Of a stretch of 7,961 nt of DNA, positions 1-6,842 are shown one piece after another. The position numbers and the translations under genes were made by a program. How positions within the stretch are numbered: the first letter of the stretch is position 1; every line of letters begins with the position of its first letter. Origin of the DNA: Flavobacteriaceae bacterium (GTDB lineage Bacteria; Bacteroidota; Bacteroidia; Flavobacteriales; Flavobacteriaceae); assembly GCA_023145595.1 (NCBI GenBank), contig JAGLDM010000225.1, positions 1 through 7,961 of the forward strand. The letters run 5' to 3'. Below the pieces are notes generated by a model. That model was given only the letters and a program-made list of their open reading frames with translations, searched no databases and was not told where the DNA came from.

Positions 1-423
<423 letters not shown>

Positions 424-449
424 ACTAGAAATTGCTAAAAATAAATTCT

Positions 450-476
450 AAAGCCTCAACAATGTTGAGGCTTTTT
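450..476 (+). terminator. Rho-independent terminator after icd
   Basis: An 11-bp perfect stem, AAAGCCTCAAC (450-460) and GTTGAGGCTTT (464-474), closes a 3-base AAT loop. The right arm runs into a T tract (472-476, then ATTA). It lies 26 bp after the icd stop codon. This is a textbook intrinsic terminator. Its end is only 15 bp upstream of the murQ ATG, which constrains where murQ transcription can begin. Confidence 0.9.
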
Positions 477-478
477 AT

Positions 479-486
479 TACTTTTG
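479..486 (+). promoter_or_regulatory. Candidate Bacteroidetes -7 promoter box for murQ
   Basis: TACTTTTG matches the Bacteroidetes primary sigma factor -7 consensus TAnnTTTG at every fixed position. It sits just after the icd terminator and six bases before the murQ ATG at 492. In this phylum transcription starts a few bases after the box, so the mRNA would begin at or within about three bases of the start codon. No good -33 TTG lies at the usual 17-23 bp distance; the only nearby TTG (465-467) is 11 bp away and inside the terminator stem. It is therefore a candidate only. Confidence 0.4.
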
Positions 487-491
487 ATTTT

Positions 492-1304
492 ATGAGTTTT
501 GACAAAATTACAGAACAATCATCGCAGTACAATCATTTGGAAAAAATGACTCCGGGCGAACTCCTTACAAACATCAATAAAGAAGATCTTACGGTAGCTG
601 CTGCTGTTCAAAAGAGCATCCCACAAATTGAAACCCTTACTAAAGAAATTGTTTCAAAATTAAAACTTGGCGGTCGCCTTTTTTATATGGGTGCTGGAAC
701 AAGTGGTCGGTTGGGTGTTTTAGATGCATCAGAATGTCCACCAACTTTTGGAGTTTCTCCCAATGTAATTATCGGAATAATTGCAGGAGGAGATGGCGCT
801 TTAAGAAAGGCTATTGAAGATGCGGAGGATTCTACAGAACAAGGATGGAAAGATTTAGAAAAGTTTGCTATTTCAAATAAAGATATCGTTGTTGGTATTG
901 CTGCATCAGGCACCACACCTTATGTTATTTCTGCCTTAGAAAAATGCAATCAAAACAATATAGCCACAGGCTGTATCACCATGAATGAAGGTAGCCCGTT
1001 AGCGACTACCGCTAAATTCCCGATTGCTTGCGTGGTTGGCCCTGAATTCATCACAGGAAGTTCTCGAATGAAAGCAGGTACTGCTCAGAAATTAATTTTG
1101 AATATGATTTCGAGCGCCACCATGATTCTTTTAGGGAAAGTGAAAGGGAATAAAATGGTAGATATGCAATTGAATAATGACAAGTTAGTACAACGTGCCA
1201 TTGATATGATTATAGATGAAACAGGAATAGACACTGAAAAAGCATCTCAATTATTGACTAAATATGGTAGTGTTAGAAAAGCGGTCAAAGCATATTATGA
1301 GTAA
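492..1304 (+). CDS. murQ: N-acetylmuramic acid 6-phosphate etherase
   Basis: MurQ is a cytoplasmic enzyme of peptidoglycan recycling. It cleaves the D-lactyl ether of MurNAc 6-phosphate to give GlcNAc 6-phosphate and D-lactate. The 270-residue product has the SIS sugar-phosphate isomerase fold with the family hallmarks: GAGTSGRLGVLDASECPP (67-84), AGGDGALRKAIEDAEDS (98-114), GIAASGTTPYV (135-145) and TGSSRMKAGTAQKL (188-201). Glu81 (in SEC) and Glu112 (in AEDS) align with the catalytic pair Glu83 and Glu114 of E. coli MurQ. The protein lacks about 28 C-terminal residues found in the E. coli enzyme. ATG 492 was chosen because homology begins at MSFDKITEQS; an in-frame TTG at 432 would add 20 residues encoded by the terminator hairpin, which is implausible. 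No other amino-sugar recycling gene is in the window, and the gene appears to be monocistronic. Confidence 0.95.
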   Translation: MSFDKITEQSSQYNHLEKMTPGELLTNINKEDLTVAAAVQKSIPQIETLTKEIVSKLKLGGRLFYMGAGTSGRLGVLDASECPPTFGVSPNVIIGIIAGGDGALRKAIEDAEDSTEQGWKDLEKFAISNKDIVVGIAASGTTPYVISALEKCNQNNIATGCITMNEGSPLATTAKFPIACVVGPEFITGSSRMKAGTAQKLILNMISSATMILLGKVKGNKMVDMQLNNDKLVQRAIDMIIDETGIDTEKASQLLTKYGSVRKAVKAYYE

Positions 1305-1449
1305 CAACACCTCTTTAAGGTTTACCGTGATAGCAGGTATCATAAATCGATTTATTTAAATTCTCTGTCGTAAATATAAAAAATATTCACATTAAAATTC
1401 CTCTAACTTTTTATTAGCTTTTACAATTTTAAAAACTCATAAATAATTG

Positions 1450-1457
1450 TATTTTTA
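1450..1457 (+). promoter_or_regulatory. Candidate -7 promoter box for the parA-parB-dapB-lepB run
   Basis: TATTTTTA within TTGTATTTTTAC resembles the Bacteroidetes -7 box TAnnTTTG, with one mismatch (A for the final G). It would start transcription near 1460-1463, about 20 bases before the parA ATG. No clear -33 TTG is seen 17-23 bp upstream. The rest of the 1305-1481 gap is AT-rich, contains two other seven-of-eight matches (near 1404 and 1415) and has no gene. The call rests on position and partial consensus only. Confidence 0.35.
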
Positions 1458-1481
1458 CAACTTATAACCTCGGTGTTTTTT

Positions 1482-2246
1482 ATGGGAAAAATTATTGCAA
1501 TTGCTAATCAAAAAGGTGGTGTTGGTAAAACGACCACGTCTGTAAATCTTGCGGCATCATTGGGTGTTTTAGAACAAAAGATTTTGCTAATAGATTCCGA
1601 TCCACAGGCAAACGCTTCATCTGGATTAGGAATAGATATAGATACTGTAAGAAATGGTACGTATCAATTACTAGAGCACACCGTATCTGCTAAAGATGCA
1701 ATAGTAAAAACAAACTCTCCCAATGTTGATATTATCCCAGCCCATATAGACTTGGTTGCTATAGAAATTGAATTGGTAGATAAAGATGAACGAGAGTATA
1801 TGCTTAAAAAAGCATTGAAGGAAATCAAAGATGACTATGATTATATTCTTATAGATTGCGCACCATCTTTAGGCTTAATCACTCTTAATTCACTGGTTGC
1901 AGCAGATGCAGTAATCATTCCGATTCAGTGCGAATATTTTGCCTTAGAAGGTTTAGGAAAGCTACTAAACACAATTAAGGGGGTTCAAAAGATTCACAAC
2001 AAAGAATTAGATATTGAAGGTTTATTACTTACCATGTATGACTCACGCTTAAGACTATCAAATCAAGTTGTTGAAGAGGTTAAAAAACATTTTGAAAACA
2101 TGGTATTTAAAACCATTATTCAACGAAATGTGAGATTGAGTGAAGCTCCTAGTTATGGAGAGAGCATTATAAAATATGATGCCACTAGTAGAGGTGCTGA
2201 AAATTATATTAATTTAGCCCATGAAATTCTTAAAAAGAATACATAA
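1482..2246 (+). CDS. parA: Chromosome-partitioning ATPase ParA (Soj family)
   Basis: ParA is a DNA-binding P-loop ATPase. ATP-bound dimers coat the nucleoid and are released by ParB, which moves and separates replicated origin regions. The 254-residue protein opens almost directly with the deviant Walker A motif KGGVGKTT (11-18), with the signature Lys11 and the P-loop Lys16. It continues with the DSDPQANAS switch region (38-46), Walker B ILIDCAPSLG (122-131) and the RNVRLSEAPSYG segment (215-226) typical of chromosomal Soj proteins. The length fits the chromosomal family, and there is no N-terminal helix-turn-helix extension of the kind seen in P1/F plasmid ParA. ATG 1482 was preferred over an in-frame GTG at 1473, which would add only three residues before the conserved GKIIAIANQKGG start. 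It lies two bases upstream of parB, so the two are almost certainly translated from one mRNA. Confidence 0.96.
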   Translation: MGKIIAIANQKGGVGKTTTSVNLAASLGVLEQKILLIDSDPQANASSGLGIDIDTVRNGTYQLLEHTVSAKDAIVKTNSPNVDIIPAHIDLVAIEIELVDKDEREYMLKKALKEIKDDYDYILIDCAPSLGLITLNSLVAADAVIIPIQCEYFALEGLGKLLNTIKGVQKIHNKELDIEGLLLTMYDSRLRLSNQVVEEVKKHFENMVFKTIIQRNVRLSEAPSYGESIIKYDATSRGAENYINLAHEILKKNT

Positions 2247-2248
2247 GT

Positions 2249-3142
2249 ATGGCAAAAGCATTAAAAAAACAGGCACTCGGAAGAGGACTTTCTGCATTAC
2301 TTAATAATACAGGGTCTGATATTACTTCGGCAAGTGATAAAAATGCCGATAAACTTGTTGGGACTATTGTTGAATTAGAATTAGATTCAATTGAAGTAAA
2401 TCCGTACCAACCAAGGACTTCATTTAATGATGAAGATTTACAAGATTTGGCTTCTTCCATCAAAGAACTCGGTATCATTCAACCAATAACTGTTCGGAAA
2501 TTAGAAGGGAATAAATTTCAATTGGTTTCTGGAGAACGAAGATTTAGAGCCTCAAAATTAATTGGGAATAAAACAGCTCCAGCATATATTAGAATAGCAA
2601 ATGACCAGGAAATGCTAGAAATGGCATTGGTAGAAAATATTCAGCGTAAAGATTTAGACCCTATAGAAGTTGCTCTTTCGTACCAACGTTTGATTGATGA
2701 GATTAACTTAACTCAGGAACAAATGAGTATTCGAGTAGGCAAAAAGAGATCTACAGTTACCAATTATTTGCGTTTGTTGAAATTAGATCCGATTATCCAA
2801 ACAGGTATGCGTGATGGGTTTATATCTATGGGGCATGGAAGGGCTTTAATTAACATTGAAGGTCAAGATGATCAATTATCAATTTATGAAAATATTTTAA
2901 AGCAGAAATTATCCGTTAGACAAACAGAATCATTTGTTAAAAATATCAAAGAAGGAAAACCTGCTACCAAAAAAGTTCAAAAACCTGAAACACCAACGTT
3001 TATCAAAAAAAGTATAAAAGGATTGAACGAATATCTTGGACACAAGGTTGAAGTGAAAATCTCTGGAAATAATAAAGGTAAAATTGTAATTCCGTTTCAT
3101 TCAGAAGAAGATTTTAATCGCATAAAAAAATTATTGCAATAG
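2249..3142 (+). CDS. parB: Chromosome-partitioning protein ParB (Spo0J/Noc family, CTPase)
   Basis: ParB binds parS sites near the origin, spreads along DNA as a CTP-dependent sliding clamp and stimulates ParA ATPase activity. Domains in this 297-residue protein, in order: an N-terminal ParA-activating peptide (KQALGRGLSALL, 7-18); a linker; the ParB N-terminal domain beginning near 43 with NPYQPR (51-56), the CTP-binding motif GERRFRAS (95-102) and ENIQRKDLDPIE (129-140); a helix-turn-helix near 155-176 (LTQEQMSIRVGKKRSTV); GHGRAL (195-200); and a C-terminal dimerisation region (about 250-297) after a Lys/Pro-rich linker. All nucleotide-contact motifs look intact. The ATG follows the parA stop after two bases. 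The TAG stop shares its G with the GTG start of the next gene. No parS-like palindrome was found in the window. Confidence 0.96.
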   Translation: MAKALKKQALGRGLSALLNNTGSDITSASDKNADKLVGTIVELELDSIEVNPYQPRTSFNDEDLQDLASSIKELGIIQPITVRKLEGNKFQLVSGERRFRASKLIGNKTAPAYIRIANDQEMLEMALVENIQRKDLDPIEVALSYQRLIDEINLTQEQMSIRVGKKRSTVTNYLRLLKLDPIIQTGMRDGFISMGHGRALINIEGQDDQLSIYENILKQKLSVRQTESFVKNIKEGKPATKKVQKPETPTFIKKSIKGLNEYLGHKVEVKISGNNKGKIVIPFHSEEDFNRIKKLLQ

Positions 3143-3714
3143 TGTTTAATCTTAGAATTTTTTGTTTTGCAATTTGTTACTTTTTTATTCAAGTCACATT
3201 CTCTCAAAACAACAAACTTATTATATCCGACTCTATTGTTTCGGTAAACACTTTTGATTTTGACCCAAAAGCTCCTGCAAAAGCGGCATTTTATTCTGCA
3301 ATTGTTCCTGGATTAGGTCAGGCTTACAATAAAAAATATTGGAAAATTCCGTTAGTATATGCTGCTCTTGGAACTGCTACGTATGCCTTTGTTTACAACA
3401 ATGATTTATACACTACTTATCGTGATGCTTATAAATTAAGTGTGAATGGTAAACCTCATGATTATGATGAAAACAGCGGTCAATTCTTAAGTGACGAAAG
3501 CTTAAAAAGAGCGCAAACAGTTTATAAAGAAAATAGAGACTTGTCGTTACTAATTGCTATAGGCTTATACGCCTTACAGATTGTTGAGGCAAGTGTAAAT
3601 GCTCATTTAATGCAAATGGATCAAAGAAATAATTTGTCATTTAACCCGAATATTACGATAGATCCACACACTAATAAAGTGGTAAGCGGTATTTCAATTT
3701 CGTTTGCCTACTAA
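3142..3714 (+). CDS. DUF5683-family exported/membrane protein of unknown function
   Basis: This 190-residue protein begins with a likely signal peptide: a short basic start, a hydrophobic run (residues 6-20) and a possible cleavage site after VTFS at about 21. A conserved block follows, AAFYSAIVPGLGQAYNKKYWKIP (48-70), whose PGLGQxYNxxYWK pattern is typical of DUF5683. Two hydrophobic stretches near 70-86 and 136-150 could be membrane helices, and the C-terminus ends in an alternating strand, GISISFAY. The function is unknown to me; an envelope location is inferred. The start is GTG, overlapping the parB stop by one base (TAGTG), which implies translational coupling. No ATG lies near the N-terminus, and this GTG gives a complete signal peptide. 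As I recall, this gene often sits between parB and dapB in Flavobacteriaceae. Confidence 0.8.
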   Translation: MFNLRIFCFAICYFFIQVTFSQNNKLIISDSIVSVNTFDFDPKAPAKAAFYSAIVPGLGQAYNKKYWKIPLVYAALGTATYAFVYNNDLYTTYRDAYKLSVNGKPHDYDENSGQFLSDESLKRAQTVYKENRDLSLLIAIGLYALQIVEASVNAHLMQMDQRNNLSFNPNITIDPHTNKVVSGISISFAY

Positions 3715-3737
3715 ATAAATACAATAAAAAACGATTA

Positions 3738-4439
3738 ATGAAAATAGCACTTTTAGGATACGGAAGAATGGGACAGGCAATTGAAAAAATTGCAGTAGAA
3801 AGAGGGCATGAAATTGTGCTTAAAATTGATATTAATTCTGGTGAATACGATATTTCTAAAGCAGATATTGCGATTGATTTTAGCATACCATCCTCAGCAT
3901 TTGATAATATTATAAACTGTTTTAAAAATAACGTTCCCGTAGTTTCTGGTACAACCGGTTGGCTGAAACGATATAATGAAGCTATTGAAATTTGCAATAA
4001 AAATTCTGGAGGATTCATATCAGCAACCAATTTTAGTTTGGGTGTGAATATATTTTTCGAATTGAATGAACAACTTGCAAAAATGATGAGTACGTTGGAT
4101 GACTATTCTATTTCTATGGAAGAAATTCATCATACAAAAAAATTGGATGCACCGAGTGGCACAGCAATTACCCTAGCAGAAGGTGTCATTAAAAACTCAT
4201 CTAAAAAAACTTGGGCATTAGATGCAACAAATAAAATTGATGAAATACCAATAGTTGCAAAAAGAATTGATGATGTACCGGGAACTCATTCGGTTACGTA
4301 CAAATCAAGTATAGATACTATAGAAATTAAACACACTGCGCATAACCGACAAGGATTTGCGCTAGGTGCTGTTGTTGCAGCAGAGTGGCTTGTTGACAAA
4401 ACGGGTGTTTTCTCAATGAAAAATGTCCTCGGACTTTAA
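3738..4439 (+). CDS. dapB: 4-hydroxy-tetrahydrodipicolinate reductase
   Basis: DapB reduces 4-hydroxy-tetrahydrodipicolinate with NAD(P)H in the cytoplasm. This is the second committed step from aspartate semialdehyde towards lysine and meso-diaminopimelate, the cross-linking residue of peptidoglycan. The 233-residue protein shows the dinucleotide-binding loop GYGRMG (7-12), SGTTGW (70-75), ATNFSLGVN (96-104) and the active-site block EIHHTKKLDAPSGTA (129-143). His131 and Lys135 align with catalytic His159 and Lys163 of E. coli DapB. It is about 40 residues shorter than the E. coli enzyme (273); much of the loss lies between the N-terminal Rossmann strand and the SGTTG loop. Such short forms are usual in Bacteroidetes. 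It starts 23 bp after the DUF5683 gene and ends 14 bp before lepB, so cotranscription is likely. Confidence 0.95.
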   Translation: MKIALLGYGRMGQAIEKIAVERGHEIVLKIDINSGEYDISKADIAIDFSIPSSAFDNIINCFKNNVPVVSGTTGWLKRYNEAIEICNKNSGGFISATNFSLGVNIFFELNEQLAKMMSTLDDYSISMEEIHHTKKLDAPSGTAITLAEGVIKNSSKKTWALDATNKIDEIPIVAKRIDDVPGTHSVTYKSSIDTIEIKHTAHNRQGFALGAVVAAEWLVDKTGVFSMKNVLGL

Positions 4440-4453
4440 AAAAACAATAGATT

Positions 4454-6004
4454 ATGACTTTAACTCAAATATGGCTCCTTTTTATTCTTGGAGTTCAAGT
4501 AGTTCATTTTTTAGCAACTTGGAAATTATATGTAAAAGCCGGTAAAAAAGCGTGGGAAGCAGCAATCCCTGTATATAATGCTGTTGTTTTAATGCAAATT
4601 ATTAAACGACCAAAATGGTGGGTGATTTTACTTTTTATTCCGATCATCAATCTTTTAATGTTTCCAATTATTTGGATTGAAACGATCAGAACATTTGGTA
4701 AAAAATCAAGGTTAGATACCACATTGGTATTACTAACAGGCGGATTCTATATTTTTTATATCAGTTATTTTGAAGATGTAAAATACAACGAAGATCGAAG
4801 TTTAAAATCACAAAGCGGTTTAGGGGAATGGGTGAGTTCTATTGCATTTGCAATTATTGCAGCAACCATTGTGCATACATATTTTATGCGTCCTTATACG
4901 ATTCCTTCTTCGTCTTTAGAAAAATCTTTGCTTATTGGTGATTATCTTTTTGTAAGTAAGTTTCATTATGGTGCTCGAATCCCAATGACTCCAGTTTCAC
5001 TTCCAATGGTACATGATTCTATTCCTGTAGTTGGAACTGGGTCGTATTCAAAAAAAATTCAACTTCCATACATGCGCCTTCCAGGGCTTCAAAAAATAAA
5101 GCGCAATGAAATTGTGGTTTTCAACTGGCCTGCAGATTCTTTAAAATGGATGTGGAATGATCATTCAGGGAAATTCACCTACAAACCTATTGATAAAAAA
5201 ACGAATTATGTAAAACGTTGTGTTGCTATTGCTGGAGATTCATTGCAAATAATTAATGGCGATATTTATATAAACGGTAAACGCTCAATAATGCCAGATA
5301 GAGCAAAACCTCAATATTACAATGATGTTGTTTTAAATCCTGGTCAAAAATTAAGCAATAGAAGTTTGAAGGAACGTTATGGAGTTCGAGAAGGATATGT
5401 CTCTGCTGATGGTTATAATTTAAATGTTACCGACAAAGAAGCGGATATGCTGCGAAATAATCCTGCTGTGAAAAGTGTTACGAAGAGAATTGCACCGAGC
5501 GGGATATTTGACAAAAGAGTATTCCCACATGATTCTCAATACCCTTGGACACAAGATAATTTTGGACCGATTTACATTCCAAAAAAAGGAACTACGGTTG
5601 CTTTAAATCATCAATCATTGCCTTTTTACAAAAACCTCATCAAGCAATATGAACACAATAGTAACGTGATTTTTAATGGTGACGATGTCTATATTGATGG
5701 TGAAAAAATCACCGAATACACTTTTAAACAAGATTACTATTGGATGATGGGGGACAACCGACAAAGTTCATTAGATGCTCGATTTTGGGGATTCACTCCC
5801 TTTGATCACGTGGTGGGAAAACCTGTATTTATATGGTTTAGTTGGGAAACTAACGGACAGGGAATTAAAGAAAAAATACGTTGGGATCGATTGTTTACCA
5901 CAGTTCATGGAGAAGGGAAACCGAAATCTTATTTCTATTATTTCTTAGTAGTATTGGGTATCTATTTAGTGTATAGCAACTTTTTTCGAAAGGGAAAAGA
6001 ATAA
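4454..6004 (+). CDS. lepB: Signal peptidase I with N-terminal DUF5684-like membrane domain
   Basis: LepB is an inner-membrane Ser/Lys protease (family S26) that removes signal peptides from exported proteins. This 516-residue form is much longer than E. coli LepB (324). Residues 1-110 hold about three hydrophobic segments (near 5-22, 55-76, 88-106) with AWEAAIPVYNAVVLMQI and FGKKS, a pattern resembling DUF5684. A further membrane helix (126-145) leads into the catalytic box PYTIPSSSLEKSLLIGD (147-163), with Ser154 as nucleophile and Leu where SGSM-type enzymes have Met. Box C is YVKRCVAIAGDS (252-263) with Lys254 as general base. Box E is MMGDNRQSSLDARFWGF (431-447). Between boxes C and E lies an insertion of over 100 residues, and a final hydrophobic segment (493-508) ends the protein. 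The gene lies 14 bp after dapB. Confidence 0.94.
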   Translation: MTLTQIWLLFILGVQVVHFLATWKLYVKAGKKAWEAAIPVYNAVVLMQIIKRPKWWVILLFIPIINLLMFPIIWIETIRTFGKKSRLDTTLVLLTGGFYIFYISYFEDVKYNEDRSLKSQSGLGEWVSSIAFAIIAATIVHTYFMRPYTIPSSSLEKSLLIGDYLFVSKFHYGARIPMTPVSLPMVHDSIPVVGTGSYSKKIQLPYMRLPGLQKIKRNEIVVFNWPADSLKWMWNDHSGKFTYKPIDKKTNYVKRCVAIAGDSLQIINGDIYINGKRSIMPDRAKPQYYNDVVLNPGQKLSNRSLKERYGVREGYVSADGYNLNVTDKEADMLRNNPAVKSVTKRIAPSGIFDKRVFPHDSQYPWTQDNFGPIYIPKKGTTVALNHQSLPFYKNLIKQYEHNSNVIFNGDDVYIDGEKITEYTFKQDYYWMMGDNRQSSLDARFWGFTPFDHVVGKPVFIWFSWETNGQGIKEKIRWDRLFTTVHGEGKPKSYFYYFLVVLGIYLVYSNFFRKGKE

Positions 6005-6022
6005 ATTAAATTCAAAAATGAA

Positions 6023-6036
6023 GGTTGACGGTTGAC
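6023..6036 (+). repeat. Tandem heptamer GGTTGAC x2
   Basis: Two exact, adjacent copies of GGTTGAC lie 18 bp after the lepB stop. They sit at the left side of the 141-bp AT-rich gap (6005-6145), which has no gene and no GC-rich terminator. A second set of 7-bp units lies at the right end of the same gap. Confidence 0.6.
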
Positions 6037-6116
6037 GAATATTAAAACTTTTTTAACTCTTAAATTTAAATTATAAATTTACTTTATTTAACAGTTTAAT
6101 CATTCGACCTAAGCGC

Positions 6117-6144
6117 AATTCGAAATTCATAATTCGTAATTATA
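6117..6144 (+). repeat. Degenerate tandem heptamer AATTCGT, about four units
   Basis: Four consecutive 7-bp units read AATTCGA, AATTCAT, AATTCGT and AATTATA. The first four bases are invariant and the rest drift. The array ends one base before the WbqC-family ATG at 6146 and so would form its 5' untranslated region if transcription comes from upstream. It is too degenerate to be an obvious slippage tract. Confidence 0.6.
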
Positions 6145-6145
6145 T

Positions 6146-6760
6146 ATGTTATTTCTTCCTACCTACTTCGCTCCTATTTCGCAATATATAGCACTATTTC
6201 AAAACGAATCTTTTGTATTTGAAGTTGAAGATAACTTTCAAAAGCAGACCTTTAGAAATCGTTGTTATATTTATGCAGCCAATGGAAAGTTGCAATTAAA
6301 TGTTCCTATTATTCGAACTAAAGGAATGGGTCCTCAGAAAACAAAAGATATTCATATAGATAATAGTTACCCTTGGCAAAATCAACAATTAAAAACTTTG
6401 CAATCTGCTTATCGGTCTTCTCCCTATTTCGAATTTTATGAAGATGACTTATTACCTTTATTTGAAACAAAACAAGAATACTTACAAGACTTTAATCTAA
6501 AATGTCATGCATTTATAATGGATGCTATTCAAGAAAATATTCCGTTTACAAAAACAACAGAATACTTAAAAGAACCAGAACTAAAAGATGCTCGGAATTT
6601 AGCAATTCCCAAGTATAATTTAAATACTGAGTTAAAATCGTACACCCAAGTATTTGACAATAAACATGGATTTATCCCCAATTTAAGTATTTTGGATTTG
6701 TTATTTATGGAAGGTCCTAATGCGGTGACTTACTTACAAGATCAGAATATCTCGATTTAA
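6146..6760 (+). CDS. WbqC-family protein
   Basis: This 204-residue protein resembles the WbqC-like family, named after a protein from O-antigen gene clusters. No reaction is firmly established for the family, to my knowledge. Visible family features are the N-terminal PTYFAPISQYIALF (5-18), FEVEDNFQKQTFRNR (25-39), an NGKLQLNVPI strand (46-55), YPWQNQQLKTLQSAYRSSPYFEFYED (75-100) and the C-terminal block GFIPNLSILDLLFMEGPNAV (175-194). There is no signal peptide or membrane segment, so it is probably cytoplasmic. The ATG at 6146 places the conserved PTYF motif at residue 5, as expected. It follows lepB after 141 bp containing heptamer repeats, so it may have its own promoter, although none is obvious. 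No glycosyltransferase or other O-antigen gene is near. It converges with ettA. Confidence 0.88.
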   Translation: MLFLPTYFAPISQYIALFQNESFVFEVEDNFQKQTFRNRCYIYAANGKLQLNVPIIRTKGMGPQKTKDIHIDNSYPWQNQQLKTLQSAYRSSPYFEFYEDDLLPLFETKQEYLQDFNLKCHAFIMDAIQENIPFTKTTEYLKEPELKDARNLAIPKYNLNTELKSYTQVFDNKHGFIPNLSILDLLFMEGPNAVTYLQDQNISI

Positions 6761-6786
6761 ACACCTCTTTTTTAAAACCAAAAAAG

Positions 6787-6826
6787 AATTATGCCTACTA
6801 AATTTTAAAATTTAGTAGGCATAATT
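6787..6826. terminator. Perfect 40-bp palindrome, likely bidirectional terminator
   Basis: The left arm (6787-6806) and right arm (6807-6826) are exact reverse complements over 20 bp with no spacer, centred on TTTTAAAA. The core of each arm is ATGCCTACTAAA or its complement. It lies between the convergent WbqC and ettA genes. Read on the - strand the stem is followed by CTTTTTTGG, a good U tract for ending ettA transcripts. On the + strand an A-rich run precedes the stem and only an AT-rich stretch follows. A bidirectional terminator is the simplest explanation. Confidence 0.75.
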
Positions 6827-6842
6827 ATAATATTATATCTTA

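Noticed and set aside
432..491. In-frame TTG start that would lengthen MurQ by 20 residues
   Set aside because: The extension is encoded by the icd terminator hairpin and its T tract, and homology begins at ATG 492.
683..916. Open frame on the - strand inside murQ
   Set aside because: It is a shadow of conserved MurQ codons, with no similarity to a known protein.
1306..1316. AACACCTCTTT directly after the murQ stop and again at 6760-6770 after the WbqC stop
   Set aside because: An 11-base match between two places in an 8-kb AT-rich window is expected by chance, and the surrounding bases differ.
1297..1359. 20-codon ORF starting at an ATG that overlaps the murQ stop codon (ATGAGTAA)
   Set aside because: Overlapping starts can be real, but the peptide is very short, resembles nothing I know and lies in an AT-rich gap. 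There is not enough support to call a gene or a remnant.
5807..5812. CACGTG core, as found at the centre of parS sites
   Set aside because: The flanks (TTGAT and GTGGG) do not match the parS arms TGTTT and AAACA, and the site is inside conserved lepB coding sequence.
6062..6080. AAATTTA / TAAATTT inverted repeat after lepB
   Set aside because: The stem is only 7 bp and entirely A-T, so it would be too weak for a terminator and is expected by chance in such AT-rich sequence.
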